Below are positions 10,456 through 18,583 of a stretch of DNA of 64,000 nt, piece after piece. The position numbers and the translations under genes were made by a program. The notes beneath the pieces are model-generated. The model did no database searches, had not been told where the DNA came from, and saw only the letters and a list, made by a program, of their open reading frames with translations. The stretch is from contig NZ_PUFH01000004.1 in the NCBI RefSeq assembly GCF_004354555.1, positions 62,001-126,000 of the forward strand. Direction: 5' to 3'. Source of the DNA: Leuconostoc citreum (GTDB lineage Bacteria; Bacillota; Bacilli; Lactobacillales; Lactobacillaceae). How positions within the stretch are numbered: the first letter of the stretch is position 1; every line of letters starts with the position of its first letter.

Positions 10456-11424
10456 ATGAGTGAAATACTAACGTTAGGCGAACCTATCGTCACGTTTACA
10501 GCAACTGATTTAAATGCTGGTTTAGTAGATAGTATTAATTATTACAAGTTTTTAGGCGGTGCCGAATTGAATGTCTTAATTGGCGCCACTCGTTTAGGAC
10601 ATACAACCGACTATATTTCTCAAGTAGGGGCCGACCCATTAGGACAATTTACGATTAAAGAAATCGCGCGTCATCAAGTTGGCAATCAATATATTTCAGA
10701 AGATGCGAAGCATTGGACAGCCTTTCAATTGAAAGAACTAGTTGACCAAGGTGATCCTAAAACTTTTAATTTTCGAAAAAATTCTGCTGCCGCGCATTTA
10801 ACACCGGACAAAATTGATGCTATTGACTTAACAACTACCAAAATGGTACATCTTTCCGGTATTTTTCCGGCGATTTCTGTACAAGCACGTGAGACCTTTA
10901 AATATTTTGCTGAAAAGGTTATTGCGCAAGGAATTACAACGACTTTTGATCCTAACTTAAGGCCAGCTTTGTGGGCAACTGAATCAGAAATGATAACAAC
11001 CATCAATACATTAGCAAAATATGGTACCATTGTGTTGCCTGGTATTGATGAGGGTGAAATTTTAGTCGGTACGCGTGATCCGGAAGCAATTGCTGATTTT
11101 TACTTAGGTAATAGTGAACGTACGACCACTGTTGTTGTTAAATTAGGCACTAAGGGTGCTTATATTAAAAGTAAATCAGGTGAAAGTACAATTGTTCCTG
11201 GCTTTAAGGTGGCTAAAGTCGTTGATACGGTTGGTGCCGGGGATGGTTTTGCACTTGGTCTTATTACAGCTCTGATTGAGGGAGCCACTATGACAGAGGC
11301 AGTAACACGTGGCAATGCAGTCGGTGCCTTGCAGGTTCAGACAACAGGGGATAACGATGGCTATCCCACACAATCAGAGTTAGCTGAATTCTTTTCAAGC
11401 AACGTACAAGGAGTTAGAAAATGA
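10456..11424 (+). CDS. PfkB-family sugar kinase, 2-keto-3-deoxygluconate kinase-like
   Basis: A ribokinase-fold kinase of 322 residues. The C-terminal PfkB signature DTVGAGDGFALGL carries the catalytic Asp and anion hole. GGAELNVLIGATRLG is the N-terminal sugar-binding part, and TFDPNLRPALW is typical of KdgK-type enzymes. It would phosphorylate the product of the upstream enzymes with ATP. It overlaps the dehydrogenase gene by 4 bp (ATGA). No KDPG aldolase gene is present in the operon, so the exact substrate is open. Confidence 0.85.
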   Translation: MSEILTLGEPIVTFTATDLNAGLVDSINYYKFLGGAELNVLIGATRLGHTTDYISQVGADPLGQFTIKEIARHQVGNQYISEDAKHWTAFQLKELVDQGDPKTFNFRKNSAAAHLTPDKIDAIDLTTTKMVHLSGIFPAISVQARETFKYFAEKVIAQGITTTFDPNLRPALWATESEMITTINTLAKYGTIVLPGIDEGEILVGTRDPEAIADFYLGNSERTTTVVVKLGTKGAYIKSKSGESTIVPGFKVAKVVDTVGAGDGFALGLITALIEGATMTEAVTRGNAVGALQVQTTGDNDGYPTQSELAEFFSSNVQGVRK

Positions 11425-12359
11425 CAAAAAAAGTATATTTACCAGATGATATTCCTGCTGTGGGCAAAGACATTTTGACAGCTGCAGGTTTTGAAGTCAT
11501 TGTTGGTACCGGTCGCCAACGCGAGATCATGAAAAAAGAAGGTGCCGAGGCAAATGCTGTGCTTATTGGCACACAAACTTTTGACGAAGACATTATGCGG
11601 GCTATGCCAAACCTGCAAGTCATCGCGCGTAATGGCGTTGGTTATGATGCTGTTGATATTGCAGCAGCTACGCGACGAGGGGTTTATGTTGTCAATACGC
11701 CAAAAGCACTATCTAGTTCTGTTGCTGAAACAGCTGTTGCTGAGTTATTGGCAATTAGTAAGAATCTATACCAAAATGCTAAGGCTATTCATGAGGATAA
11801 CTGGGGTTACCGTAAACAACACCCAGGACGCGATGTTGCCGGTAAAACGGTTGGTATATTAGGTTTTGGCAGAATTGGGCAGCAAGTCGCTGAAAAGTTG
11901 AGTGGTTTTGGTCTCCACGTCATAGCTTTTGATCCATTTGCAAAGTCTACTGACACAGTCACCATCGTTGACCGTGAGATGGTGTTTAAAAAATCAGATT
12001 ATGTGATGATTCATTTACCAGCCATGCCGGAAACGATTCATTCGATTGGTAAAACAGAGTTTGACATGATGAAAAATGATGCCTATTTAATCAACATGGC
12101 ACGCGGTAACATCATCGTGACGTCAGATTTGGTTGCTGCACTAAAAAATCATGATATTGCTGGCGCAGCTTTAGACGTTTTCGAAGAAGAACCACTACCC
12201 GTAAGTGACCCTTTGGTCGCATTAGATAATGTGCTATTAACGCCACATATTGCCTCCAATACGGTAGAAACGAAAGAACGTATGGCTATTGATGCAGCAC
12301 ATGATATTGTTCGAGTGCTTATGGGTGATCAGCCAGTATCATCAGTTAACCAGATATAG
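11421..12359 (+). CDS. D-isomer-specific 2-hydroxyacid dehydrogenase
   Basis: 312 residues with the NAD-binding motif GFGRIGQ near residue 150, the Arg in NMARGNII, the Glu in FEEEPLP and the His in LTPHIAS, which form the catalytic Arg-Glu-His set. It probably interconverts a 2-keto acid and a 2-hydroxy acid, for example a keto-gluconate and gluconate, given the neighbours. It resembles phosphoglycerate dehydrogenase but lacks any ACT domain. AAGGAG precedes the ATG. Last gene of the operon. Confidence 0.88.
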   Translation: MTKKVYLPDDIPAVGKDILTAAGFEVIVGTGRQREIMKKEGAEANAVLIGTQTFDEDIMRAMPNLQVIARNGVGYDAVDIAAATRRGVYVVNTPKALSSSVAETAVAELLAISKNLYQNAKAIHEDNWGYRKQHPGRDVAGKTVGILGFGRIGQQVAEKLSGFGLHVIAFDPFAKSTDTVTIVDREMVFKKSDYVMIHLPAMPETIHSIGKTEFDMMKNDAYLINMARGNIIVTSDLVAALKNHDIAGAALDVFEEEPLPVSDPLVALDNVLLTPHIASNTVETKERMAIDAAHDIVRVLMGDQPVSSVNQI

Positions 12360-12367
12360 TAACAAAC

Positions 12368-12400
12368 AAAAACAGCACAGATTAATCTGTGCTGTTTTTT
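12368..12400. terminator. bidirectional terminator between the sugar-acid operon and tRNA-Arg
   Basis: Long stem (AACAGCACAGATT with its complement), flanked by A-run on the left and T-run on the right, so it can stop the + strand operon and the - strand tRNA transcript. Confidence 0.9.
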
Positions 12401-12404
12401 ATAA

Positions 12405-12476
12405 TGATCCACCCGGGAGTCGAACCCGGATTTCAAGAACCGGAATCTTGCGTGCGATCCATTACACTAGCGGATC
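12405..12476 (-). tRNA. tRNA-Arg(CCG)
   Basis: Read on the minus strand, the acceptor GATCCGC pairs with GTGGATC, and the T-loop GGTTCGACTCC is intact. The anticodon arm CAAGA-TTCCGGT-TCTTG puts CCG at positions 34-36, reading CGG codons. The CCA end is not encoded. A minus-strand TATAAT at 12493-12488, between yigZ and the tRNA, is the likely promoter. Confidence 0.93.
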
Positions 12477-12495
12477 ATAACTATTTAATTATAGC

Positions 12496-13131
12496 CTATT
12501 TGGTTGGAATTTCAAAGAAAGTTTCGTCACCAATAGCGATATTAATTTGTCCAGCGAGTAAATCGTTCAAAGTCGTCTCTACTGCTGTAATATTTTCTTC
12601 GGCAATGGGCACAATAAAGTGGACATTTGTGTCATAAATGACATCCAAAATATGATATTGCTGATTGGTCAACCAATAATTTAAAGTATCACTATGCTTG
12701 TAATCTACCGTGATTGTTACTTTGATTCGGGTCAAGCGTGTAACCAAACCAGCTGCTTTTATGCCGTCAGCCGTGGTGCCGGCATAGGCACGAATTAAGC
12801 CACCGGCTCCTAGCTTAACGCCGCCAAAATATCGAGTGACGACAGCAACGACATCGTGTACCTGATTTTTCTGTAAGACTTCTAACATGGGTACACCTGC
12901 TGTACCGCTAGGTTCACCATTATCAGAATAACGTTGAATTTGATCACGGTCGCCAATCATGTAGGCAAATACGTTATGTGTTGCTTTATGATGTGTTTTC
13001 GTTATACGATTAATAAAATCACGTGCTTGTTCTTCTGAGTTTACGCGGGCTATATTGAAAATGAAACGTGATTTTTTAATAACTTGTTCCCAAGTGTAGT
13101 CGTGTGGTGCGATTGTGACATAATTATTCAT
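12496..13131 (-). CDS. yigZ: YigZ/IMPACT family protein
   Basis: 211 residues: an N-terminal UPF0029/IMPACT domain with the signature YSDNGEPSGTAGVPM and TRYFGGVKLGAGGLIRAY, then a C-terminal DUF1949 ferredoxin-like domain. In yeast and mammals IMPACT links to Gcn2; the bacterial role is unknown. It is divergent from comFA with only 17 bp between the two ATG codons. There is no Shine-Dalgarno. A TATAAT (minus, 13144-13139) ends 7 bases ahead of the ATG, which predicts a leaderless mRNA. Confidence 0.95.
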   Translation of the reverse strand: MNNYVTIAPHDYTWEQVIKKSRFIFNIARVNSEEQARDFINRITKTHHKATHNVFAYMIGDRDQIQRYSDNGEPSGTAGVPMLEVLQKNQVHDVVAVVTRYFGGVKLGAGGLIRAYAGTTADGIKAAGLVTRLTRIKVTITVDYKHSDTLNYWLTNQQYHILDVIYDTNVHFIVPIAEENITAVETTLNDLLAGQINIAIGDETFFEIPTK

Positions 13132-13149
13132 ATATCGTATTATACAGCA
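13115..13149. promoter_or_regulatory. shared, symmetric -10 element for divergent yigZ and comFA
   Basis: The 8-mer GTATTATA reads TATTAT on the + strand (13138-13143) and TATAAT on the - strand (13144-13139). For comFA, GTGACA (5/6 to -35 consensus) lies exactly 17 bp upstream at 13115-13120, inside yigZ. Start sites 6-7 bp after each -10 would fall on or next to each ATG. No good -35 is visible for the yigZ direction. Confidence 0.7.
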
Positions 13150-14429
13150 TGAATAACTACTATGGACGTCAGATTGTTAATCCTAAAATTGCATCAGTAC
13201 CAGCAGGTATTATTGTCAGGCCAGCTTTTATTTCTGGTATTTGTCAGCGTTGCGGACAGCAACAACTTGCCCCCTTGCCGAACCAGCAGTTCTATTGTTT
13301 AGCATGTTTGTCACTAGGGCGTGTGAGTTCGTTAGATGTACTATGGTCATTACCAGAGCCCAATGCTTTTGCCCATCACGAGATGACTTTGACATGGCAA
13401 GGGACACTAACGGCTCAACAACGATTAGTGAGTCAGGCTTTAATCGATACGCTGGGCGCACAACAAGAACATCTTGTTTGGGCAGTTACGGGTGCTGGTA
13501 AAACTGAAATGATGTTCCCGGTAATTTCTCATGCTTTACAGGCCAAGCAGCGCGTAGCTATCCTCTCACCAAGAGTAGATGTTATTGTTGAGTTGGCACC
13601 TAGAATAGCAACGGCTTTTAATACGACGCCAATGGCTGTCTTATATGGGACGCAAGAAGAAAACTATCGCTATACAGCGCTAGTTTTGGCCACGACACAC
13701 CAAATGTTACGTTTTAAATCGGCATTTGATTTATTAATTATTGATGAAGTGGATAGTTTTCCCTATGTGAATAATGCCATGCTAGCATATGCTGTTAAAC
13801 AAGCAAAAAAAGCTGAAAGTACAGTCATTTATTTGACTGCTACACCAACAAAAATCATGAAAAAGCGTGCTGAACGTCGTGAGATAAACGTTTCCTACTT
13901 ACCTTTGCGATTTCATCAGCACCCATTACCAACATTAAACGTGAGTTTAGTCGGACGTTGGCGAAAAAAGTTGCCACAGAAACTGCTGCGGCAATTACGT
14001 CAATTTCAAAAGCGGATGCAACGTTTCCTGATTTTTGTACCACGCGTTGCTGATACGCTAGTTATTTATCGCAAGATTAGTCAACGCTTTCCCGATATGT
14101 TGGGTGATTTTGTTCATGCAGGGGATGTCTCACGTCAACAGAAAGTGCAAAATATGCGGGATGAAAAAATTCAGTACTTGGTGACAACAACCATTTTAGA
14201 ACGAGGTGTAACTTTTCCTGGTATTGACGTCCTGATATTGGGTGCTGAGGAGGAAACTTTTAGTGAAAACGCACTTGTTCAAATTGCTGGTCGGGTCGGC
14301 AGAGACAACAAAAGGCCCACTGGTTTGGTTCGAGCTTACGTCCAACACATTAATCTGAAGGTTTTAGCTGCCAAACGGCAGATTAAATTAATGAATCGTC
14401 GTGGGGCAACGTTAGGTGGCAAACGTTGA
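13149..14429 (+). CDS. comFA: ComFA, DNA-uptake helicase
   Basis: Cytoplasmic ATPase that drives single-stranded DNA import in transformation. A four-Cys zinc finger (CQRCG and CLAC) lies near residues 33-55, Walker A GAGKTE has its Lys at 118, and the Walker B box is DEVD. A superfamily 2 C-terminal domain follows with TTTILERGVTFPG and the QIAGRVGR motif VI. 426 residues, normal length. No Shine-Dalgarno precedes the ATG and the predicted transcript is leaderless. It overlaps comFC (TGATG). Confidence 0.95.
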   Translation: MNNYYGRQIVNPKIASVPAGIIVRPAFISGICQRCGQQQLAPLPNQQFYCLACLSLGRVSSLDVLWSLPEPNAFAHHEMTLTWQGTLTAQQRLVSQALIDTLGAQQEHLVWAVTGAGKTEMMFPVISHALQAKQRVAILSPRVDVIVELAPRIATAFNTTPMAVLYGTQEENYRYTALVLATTHQMLRFKSAFDLLIIDEVDSFPYVNNAMLAYAVKQAKKAESTVIYLTATPTKIMKKRAERREINVSYLPLRFHQHPLPTLNVSLVGRWRKKLPQKLLRQLRQFQKRMQRFLIFVPRVADTLVIYRKISQRFPDMLGDFVHAGDVSRQQKVQNMRDEKIQYLVTTTILERGVTFPGIDVLILGAEEETFSENALVQIAGRVGRDNKRPTGLVRAYVQHINLKVLAAKRQIKLMNRRGATLGGKR

Positions 14430-15097
14430 TGTGCCTTATTTGTCAAAAAAAGCGACGCGAAACAATTAGCCTATTAGAAACACTAGGTTTACTTAAACAA
14501 AAACACCAAACAATCTGTGAGCAGTGTGCCACTCAGTTTGCAAGCATTACGTTGTCTTGTTCCGGTTGTGGTCGACAGCAAGAACATAATGAGCTTTGTT
14601 ATGATTGCTGTCGTTGGCAAAATCAGGGCCAACTCTTGCTAACTCATCAAGCATTATATGTATATAATGACGCTATGCATGACTATATGCAGCGCTATAA
14701 GTTTAATGGTGAGTACGCTTTGCGTCATGTATTTAATCGTCAATTAATACAGGCAGTTCAAAATATAGAGATAGATTTGGTTGTTCCAATACCAGTTAGC
14801 CAATACACATTACTGACAAGAGGTTTTAATCAAACGCTTGGCTTATTTGAAGGCTTACGATATCAACAATTATTATCAGTGTCTCAAGCAAAAAAAACAG
14901 ATCAATCCCGGTTTAATCGGCAAAAGCGCCTAACGCGTGCGCAACCTTTTGTTATAGCAAACCATACATCTTTAAGCGGAAAATCCGTTTTGCTGATTGA
15001 TGATGTGTATACTACCGGAAGAACGCTCTATTATGCAGCAGAATTAATCTACACACTAGGGGCTAAAAATGTGAAAAGTTTGTCTTTAGCGCGGTAA
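14429..15097 (+). CDS. comFC: ComFC, phosphoribosyltransferase-like competence protein
   Basis: 222 residues. An N-terminal double zinc-ribbon (CLIC, CEQC, CSGC, CYDCC) is followed by a type I PRTase domain with the PRPP loop LLIDDVYTTGRT near residues 188-200. It works with ComFA in DNA uptake. I choose ATG 14429, which overlaps the comFA stop, rather than the TTG at 14426. The partial comF operon alone does not prove that the strain is transformable. Confidence 0.93.
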   Translation: MCLICQKKRRETISLLETLGLLKQKHQTICEQCATQFASITLSCSGCGRQQEHNELCYDCCRWQNQGQLLLTHQALYVYNDAMHDYMQRYKFNGEYALRHVFNRQLIQAVQNIEIDLVVPIPVSQYTLLTRGFNQTLGLFEGLRYQQLLSVSQAKKTDQSRFNRQKRLTRAQPFVIANHTSLSGKSVLLIDDVYTTGRTLYYAAELIYTLGAKNVKSLSLAR

Positions 15098-15121
15098 ATA
15101 TGAAAAAATGATTATTTTTAC

Positions 15122-15148
15122 AGAAAACGCTTACACTTATGGTATAAT
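15122..15148 (+). promoter_or_regulatory. hpf promoter with overlapping cre-like site
   Basis: Extended -10: TGG then TATAAT at 15143-15148. AGAAAACGCTTACA at 15122-15135 matches the cre consensus at all but the first base and sits in the spacer, so CcpA control of ribosome hibernation is plausible. Confidence 0.6.
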
Positions 15149-15178
15149 AACTATAGTAACTCAATGGAGGAATTAATT

Positions 15179-15727
15179 ATGTTAGATTATAATGTACGTG
15201 GCGAGAATATCGCGGTAACTGATGCACTTCGTGACTATGTCGAAAAGCGTTTAACTAAGTTAAACCGATACATTGAAGAAAAGTCGAGTGCTAACGTTAA
15301 TTTACGGACCTATAAGTCGGATAATTCCGGTAAGGCGGAAGTCACAATTGTACTACCTTATGTTGTCTTACGTGCGGAAGATACAAACCCAGATTTGTAT
15401 GCTGCGGTTGATGCCGTTTCTGAAAAGTTAGAACGTCAAATTCGTAAGTATAAGACTAAGATTAATCGTAAGTCAAGGGAAACGGGCTTTAAGGGCATTG
15501 ATTCAAAAAATGAAATTCCTGCAACTGATTCTGATGATGAAGCATTGCAAATTGTTCGTACGAAGCAAGTTGATTTAAAGCCAATGTCACCTGAAGAAGC
15601 AGCGCTACAAATGGATTTGTTAGGGCATAACTTCTTTATTTTCAGAGACGCTGATACAAATACAGATTCTGTTATTTATAAGCGTCAAGATGGTAAGTAT
15701 GGCTTACTGGAAACAGTCGAAGACTAA
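15179..15727 (+). CDS. hpf: ribosome hibernation promoting factor, long form
   Basis: Binds the 30S subunit and, through its C-terminal domain, drives 100S dimer formation in resting cells. About 182 residues: an N-terminal beta-alpha-beta-beta-beta-alpha YfiA domain (residues 1-100), a charged linker, and a C-terminal dimerisation domain ending FRDADTNTDSVIYKRQDGKYG. The ATG at 15179 has GGAGG 6-8 bp upstream; an in-frame ATG at 15164 would place that site inside the gene. Monocistronic with its own promoter and terminator. Confidence 0.95.
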   Translation: MLDYNVRGENIAVTDALRDYVEKRLTKLNRYIEEKSSANVNLRTYKSDNSGKAEVTIVLPYVVLRAEDTNPDLYAAVDAVSEKLERQIRKYKTKINRKSRETGFKGIDSKNEIPATDSDDEALQIVRTKQVDLKPMSPEEAALQMDLLGHNFFIFRDADTNTDSVIYKRQDGKYGLLETVED

Positions 15728-15740
15728 TTTTGATTGACAT

Positions 15741-15773
15741 AGGAGCGGCGTCATGACGTTTAGCTCCTTTTTG
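15741..15773 (+). terminator. terminator of hpf
   Basis: AGGAGC pairs with GCTCCT, with an inner palindrome CGTCATGACG in the apical part, then five T. Confidence 0.8.
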
Positions 15774-15888
15774 ATGTACAAAAACCTTATATGACAGAAT
15801 TGTTTTAAAAGTCATAAAACTTTATAAAGCCTAACAAAAAAGCTGTTTTTATCGGTATGCTATTATTAGCAGATAGAAGAGGTTTTTT

Positions 15889-17424
15889 ATGTTAAAGTGG
15901 CATGATGTATTAGAAGACAGACGACAATTAATCACATGGCTTTGTGCGATATGTATTCCAGTATGCCTACTTATCGGTATGATAGGGGTAGTTGGGCATC
16001 GGACAGAACAGGCAAAACAATTACGTGTAGCGGTTGTTAATTTAGATCAGGGTGGTCAGTATCAAGGCAAGCAACGACAAGTTGGACAGGAAGTCGTTGC
16101 AACGCTTAAGCGTACGCAGCAATTTAAAACGATAACTTTTAAAGACGCAAAACAAGCTCGGCAAGCACTTAAAGACGGTCGTGTGGCCAGCACTGTTATT
16201 ATTCCTAAGCAATTAACGCAACAGTTAGGTCAGTTCCAACAAAATGGCCAAGCAACAGCAATCACACGCTTAGTGGCCAGTGGTCGCAATCAATTTGCTG
16301 CTAAGTATATACAGGAAAAATTAAACCAAGTATTAGCGCAAGAAAATACAATGCTTATGGTCGGCGCAGAAAATAATACAATATTCAAAAACATTGCTAG
16401 TCAAAGTGACAAGTTAGCTCAGCAATCCAATGATTTGCAAGTTAATTTGCAAGCAATAGGTAATGGTATTGATTCGCAGAGCCTAGGGGATTTGCAGGAC
16501 ACAGCTGGTGATGTGGCAACTAAATTAGCTAATTATTCAGCGCAATTAAATGACGCCATCAATGCTGGCGATAGTGCTAAAACGCAAGCAATGGCGGTAG
16601 CGATTAACAATCTGTCATACACGATGCAAAGTAGTGTTGTTGGTGGCATTAGCAATGCGAACGCTAATTTAGCTCAGACAAAAGCACTTAGCGACCACAA
16701 TGGTAGTATTCAATCCAGCGCTAGAGCAATCCAAAGTCAACAAGCAGACATAGCAGATAAATTAAAAACATTGTTTGGTGACAATGATGCTAATAAAAAT
16801 ACGTCACCACTAACGCAATTAATGGTTTTCAAAACGGACGACACACAACTTGTTCAGCAAGATGGACAGGTGTTTTTACCTTATCTATTAGTTATTGGGG
16901 TAGCACTTTTGGCCGCTTTAATTGGCTTGTTGCTTCCAAATATGGAAGCTAATCAAGATATTCTTGCTTTAGAACAATGGTGGCGTATCTTTAGAATAAC
17001 TGGTGTATTGAGTACAGTTGCCGTCATTTTGATGTCTTCGACTGCTGTGATATGGCATATTTCAGTGGGGAATATAGTCATCATTATAGGTGCTTCACTC
17101 CTGACATCTTGGGCAATGATTGCGCTGGTCTGGTTTTTGAAACAATGCTTAGGTTTAGTTGGCTGGTGGGCGTCTGTCTTATTATTAGTTATCCAAATCA
17201 TCTTTGCCCAACCTATATTGGCGGCAAATTCAGTGACAACACTTATGCGACAACTGTTACCATTATCAGCTTTGCATGATACGCTACAAGGGGTAATTTT
17301 TGCTGGTGATATACAGCAAGGCATTGTGACAATAGTTATTTGGTTTATGGCTCTGACAATATTTGTCGTGGGTTACTATCGTGTCAAGCAAAGACGTCAT
17401 TTTAAAGCAGCTATTGAGCAGTAA
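15889..17424 (+). CDS. YhgE/Pip-like membrane protein
   Basis: 511 residues. One N-terminal membrane segment (residues ~15-36) is followed by a long extracellular region that is Gln/Ala/Asn-rich and probably coiled-coil (to ~320), then about five C-terminal membrane segments. This is the layout of the YhgE/Pip and ABC-2-permease-like family. Function in this family is poorly known; in relatives it links to phage infection, ESX secretion or efflux. AGAAGAGG precedes the ATG. A TetR regulator follows 73 bp downstream and may control it. Confidence 0.8.
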   Translation: MLKWHDVLEDRRQLITWLCAICIPVCLLIGMIGVVGHRTEQAKQLRVAVVNLDQGGQYQGKQRQVGQEVVATLKRTQQFKTITFKDAKQARQALKDGRVASTVIIPKQLTQQLGQFQQNGQATAITRLVASGRNQFAAKYIQEKLNQVLAQENTMLMVGAENNTIFKNIASQSDKLAQQSNDLQVNLQAIGNGIDSQSLGDLQDTAGDVATKLANYSAQLNDAINAGDSAKTQAMAVAINNLSYTMQSSVVGGISNANANLAQTKALSDHNGSIQSSARAIQSQQADIADKLKTLFGDNDANKNTSPLTQLMVFKTDDTQLVQQDGQVFLPYLLVIGVALLAALIGLLLPNMEANQDILALEQWWRIFRITGVLSTVAVILMSSTAVIWHISVGNIVIIIGASLLTSWAMIALVWFLKQCLGLVGWWASVLLLVIQIIFAQPILAANSVTTLMRQLLPLSALHDTLQGVIFAGDIQQGIVTIVIWFMALTIFVVGYYRVKQRRHFKAAIEQ

Positions 17425-17497
17425 TTATTTTGCTGCAAATAAGATGTATTTCTGATAAAGTTTAGCAATAGACTTGATGTAAAAGGTAACAAGCAAG

Positions 17498-18088
17498 ATG
17501 ACAGTTAAAACACAAGCAAATGAAGCAACGCGTGAAAAAATTATGCTAGCCGCAACGACAGTATTTTTATCACACGGTTACGAACAAACAACGACACGAG
17601 ACATTTCAAAATTACTAGGCATTAGCCAGCCAGCACTTTATCACTATTTTGGTGACAAAGAGGCACTTTTCGTCGCAGTAATTAAACGTGTTGGGCACCA
17701 GGTTTTTTCAGACATGACTGATATTTTAGCCCAACAGTATGCGCAACCAATTGATCAGTTAACAGCGTTAACAACAGTGATTGTGACGCGTCATCCGCGA
17801 GACGTGTTTACCTTGATTCACGGTAGTTTTGCAACGCTTTCGGCAGAAAGTCAACAGCAATTAGGTCGCGTGTTTGGTCATGACTATGTTATGCCAATTA
17901 CCCATTTTTTTGAGCAAGCAGCCGTGAAACGTAGGGAAAATATCGATGCGCGTATGGCAGCTTCCTTTTATATTACTAGTTTAGCCCCGTTATTTGGCAG
18001 CTTTCACGCACTTGATGACAACTTGAACATGACGGCGCGAATTCAACAGTTATTGGATCTCATTTTTTATGGTGTCTCAGAACGTTGA
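17498..18088 (+). CDS. TetR/AcrR-family transcriptional regulator
   Basis: 196 residues. The N-terminal TetR HTH covers residues ~10-55 (TTRDISKLLGISQPALYHYFGDKEALF). The C-terminal half is a helical ligand-binding domain without a recognisable ligand signature. It lies just behind the YhgE/Pip-like gene in the same direction; such pairs are common in lactic acid bacteria, so local control is likely. Confidence 0.93.
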   Translation: MTVKTQANEATREKIMLAATTVFLSHGYEQTTTRDISKLLGISQPALYHYFGDKEALFVAVIKRVGHQVFSDMTDILAQQYAQPIDQLTALTTVIVTRHPRDVFTLIHGSFATLSAESQQQLGRVFGHDYVMPITHFFEQAAVKRRENIDARMAASFYITSLAPLFGSFHALDDNLNMTARIQQLLDLIFYGVSER

Positions 18089-18139
18089 GTTTTAAAGGCT
18101 TAAATGTTATCCTTGTATAAGAATTAATGGAGAACATAT

Positions 18140-18289
18140 ATGGCAAGTCAAAAAGTATCACTCGCGTGTACAGTATGTGGTTCTCGCAATTACACAGTCA
18201 CTTTATCAAAAGATCGCACAGAACGTTTAGCGGTCAGTAAGTATTGTTCTTTTTGTGGGAAGCACACGTTACATCAACAAACAAAGTAA
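18140..18289 (+). CDS. rpmG: 50S ribosomal protein L33
   Basis: 49 residues with two CxxC pairs (CTVC near 10, CSFC near 36), the zinc-binding (C+) form of L33. GGAGA lies just ahead of the ATG. It heads the conserved rpmG-secE-nusG order found in Firmicutes. Too short for most automatic ORF lists but clear by sequence and context. Confidence 0.96.
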   Translation: MASQKVSLACTVCGSRNYTVTLSKDRTERLAVSKYCSFCGKHTLHQQTK

Positions 18290-18300
18290 AGGTTACGAAA

Positions 18301-18474
18301 ATGTTGAAATATTTTAGAAACGTTGCAGCAGAAATGAAAAATGTGACATGGTTGTCACCAGATCAAGCCTCAAAAGAGACAGTAACAGTTATTACTGTGT
18401 CAGTTGTGTTTGCGCTATTTTTAGGCGGCGCCGATTGGCTAATGCAAAGTGGCTTTAATATGATCATGAAATAA
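18301..18474 (+). CDS. secE: preprotein translocase subunit SecE
   Basis: 57 residues with one membrane segment (VITVSVVFALFLGGADWLM) and the amphipathic N-terminal part FRNVAAEMKNVTWLSP that binds SecY. ATG at 18301 follows the rpmG stop by 11 bp. A longer reading that starts within rpmG at 18244 is unlikely. Part of the SecYEG channel in the membrane. Confidence 0.96.
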   Translation: MLKYFRNVAAEMKNVTWLSPDQASKETVTVITVSVVFALFLGGADWLMQSGFNMIMK

Positions 18475-18497
18475 TAGCAGTATATTCAAAAATGTAG

Positions 18498-18541
18498 TAT
18501 ACTGTTTATAGCGAGGAGAACTTCTGTGGAAGTTCTTTTTT
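18498..18541 (+). promoter_or_regulatory. TATACT element followed at once by an intrinsic terminator, upstream of nusG
   Basis: TATACT at 18498-18503 lacks a clear -35. A hairpin AGAACTTC-TGTG-GAAGTTCT (18517-18536) with five or six T follows. The terminator would stop rpmG-secE transcripts. If the -10 is real, its transcript would meet the same hairpin after about 10 nt, so expression of nusG must rely on read-through or on a promoter I cannot see. Confidence 0.55.
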
Positions 18542-18583
18542 ATATTACAAAAGAAAGGGCGCATTTAAGGATAATTCACTCAG

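Noticed and set aside
12289-12637. Plus-strand ORFs running across the tRNA-Arg region
   Set aside because: They pass through the terminator and the antisense of a well-formed tRNA and yigZ.
16953-17324. Minus-strand ORF of 123 codons inside the YhgE-like gene
   Set aside because: Antisense shadow of the C-terminal membrane segments.
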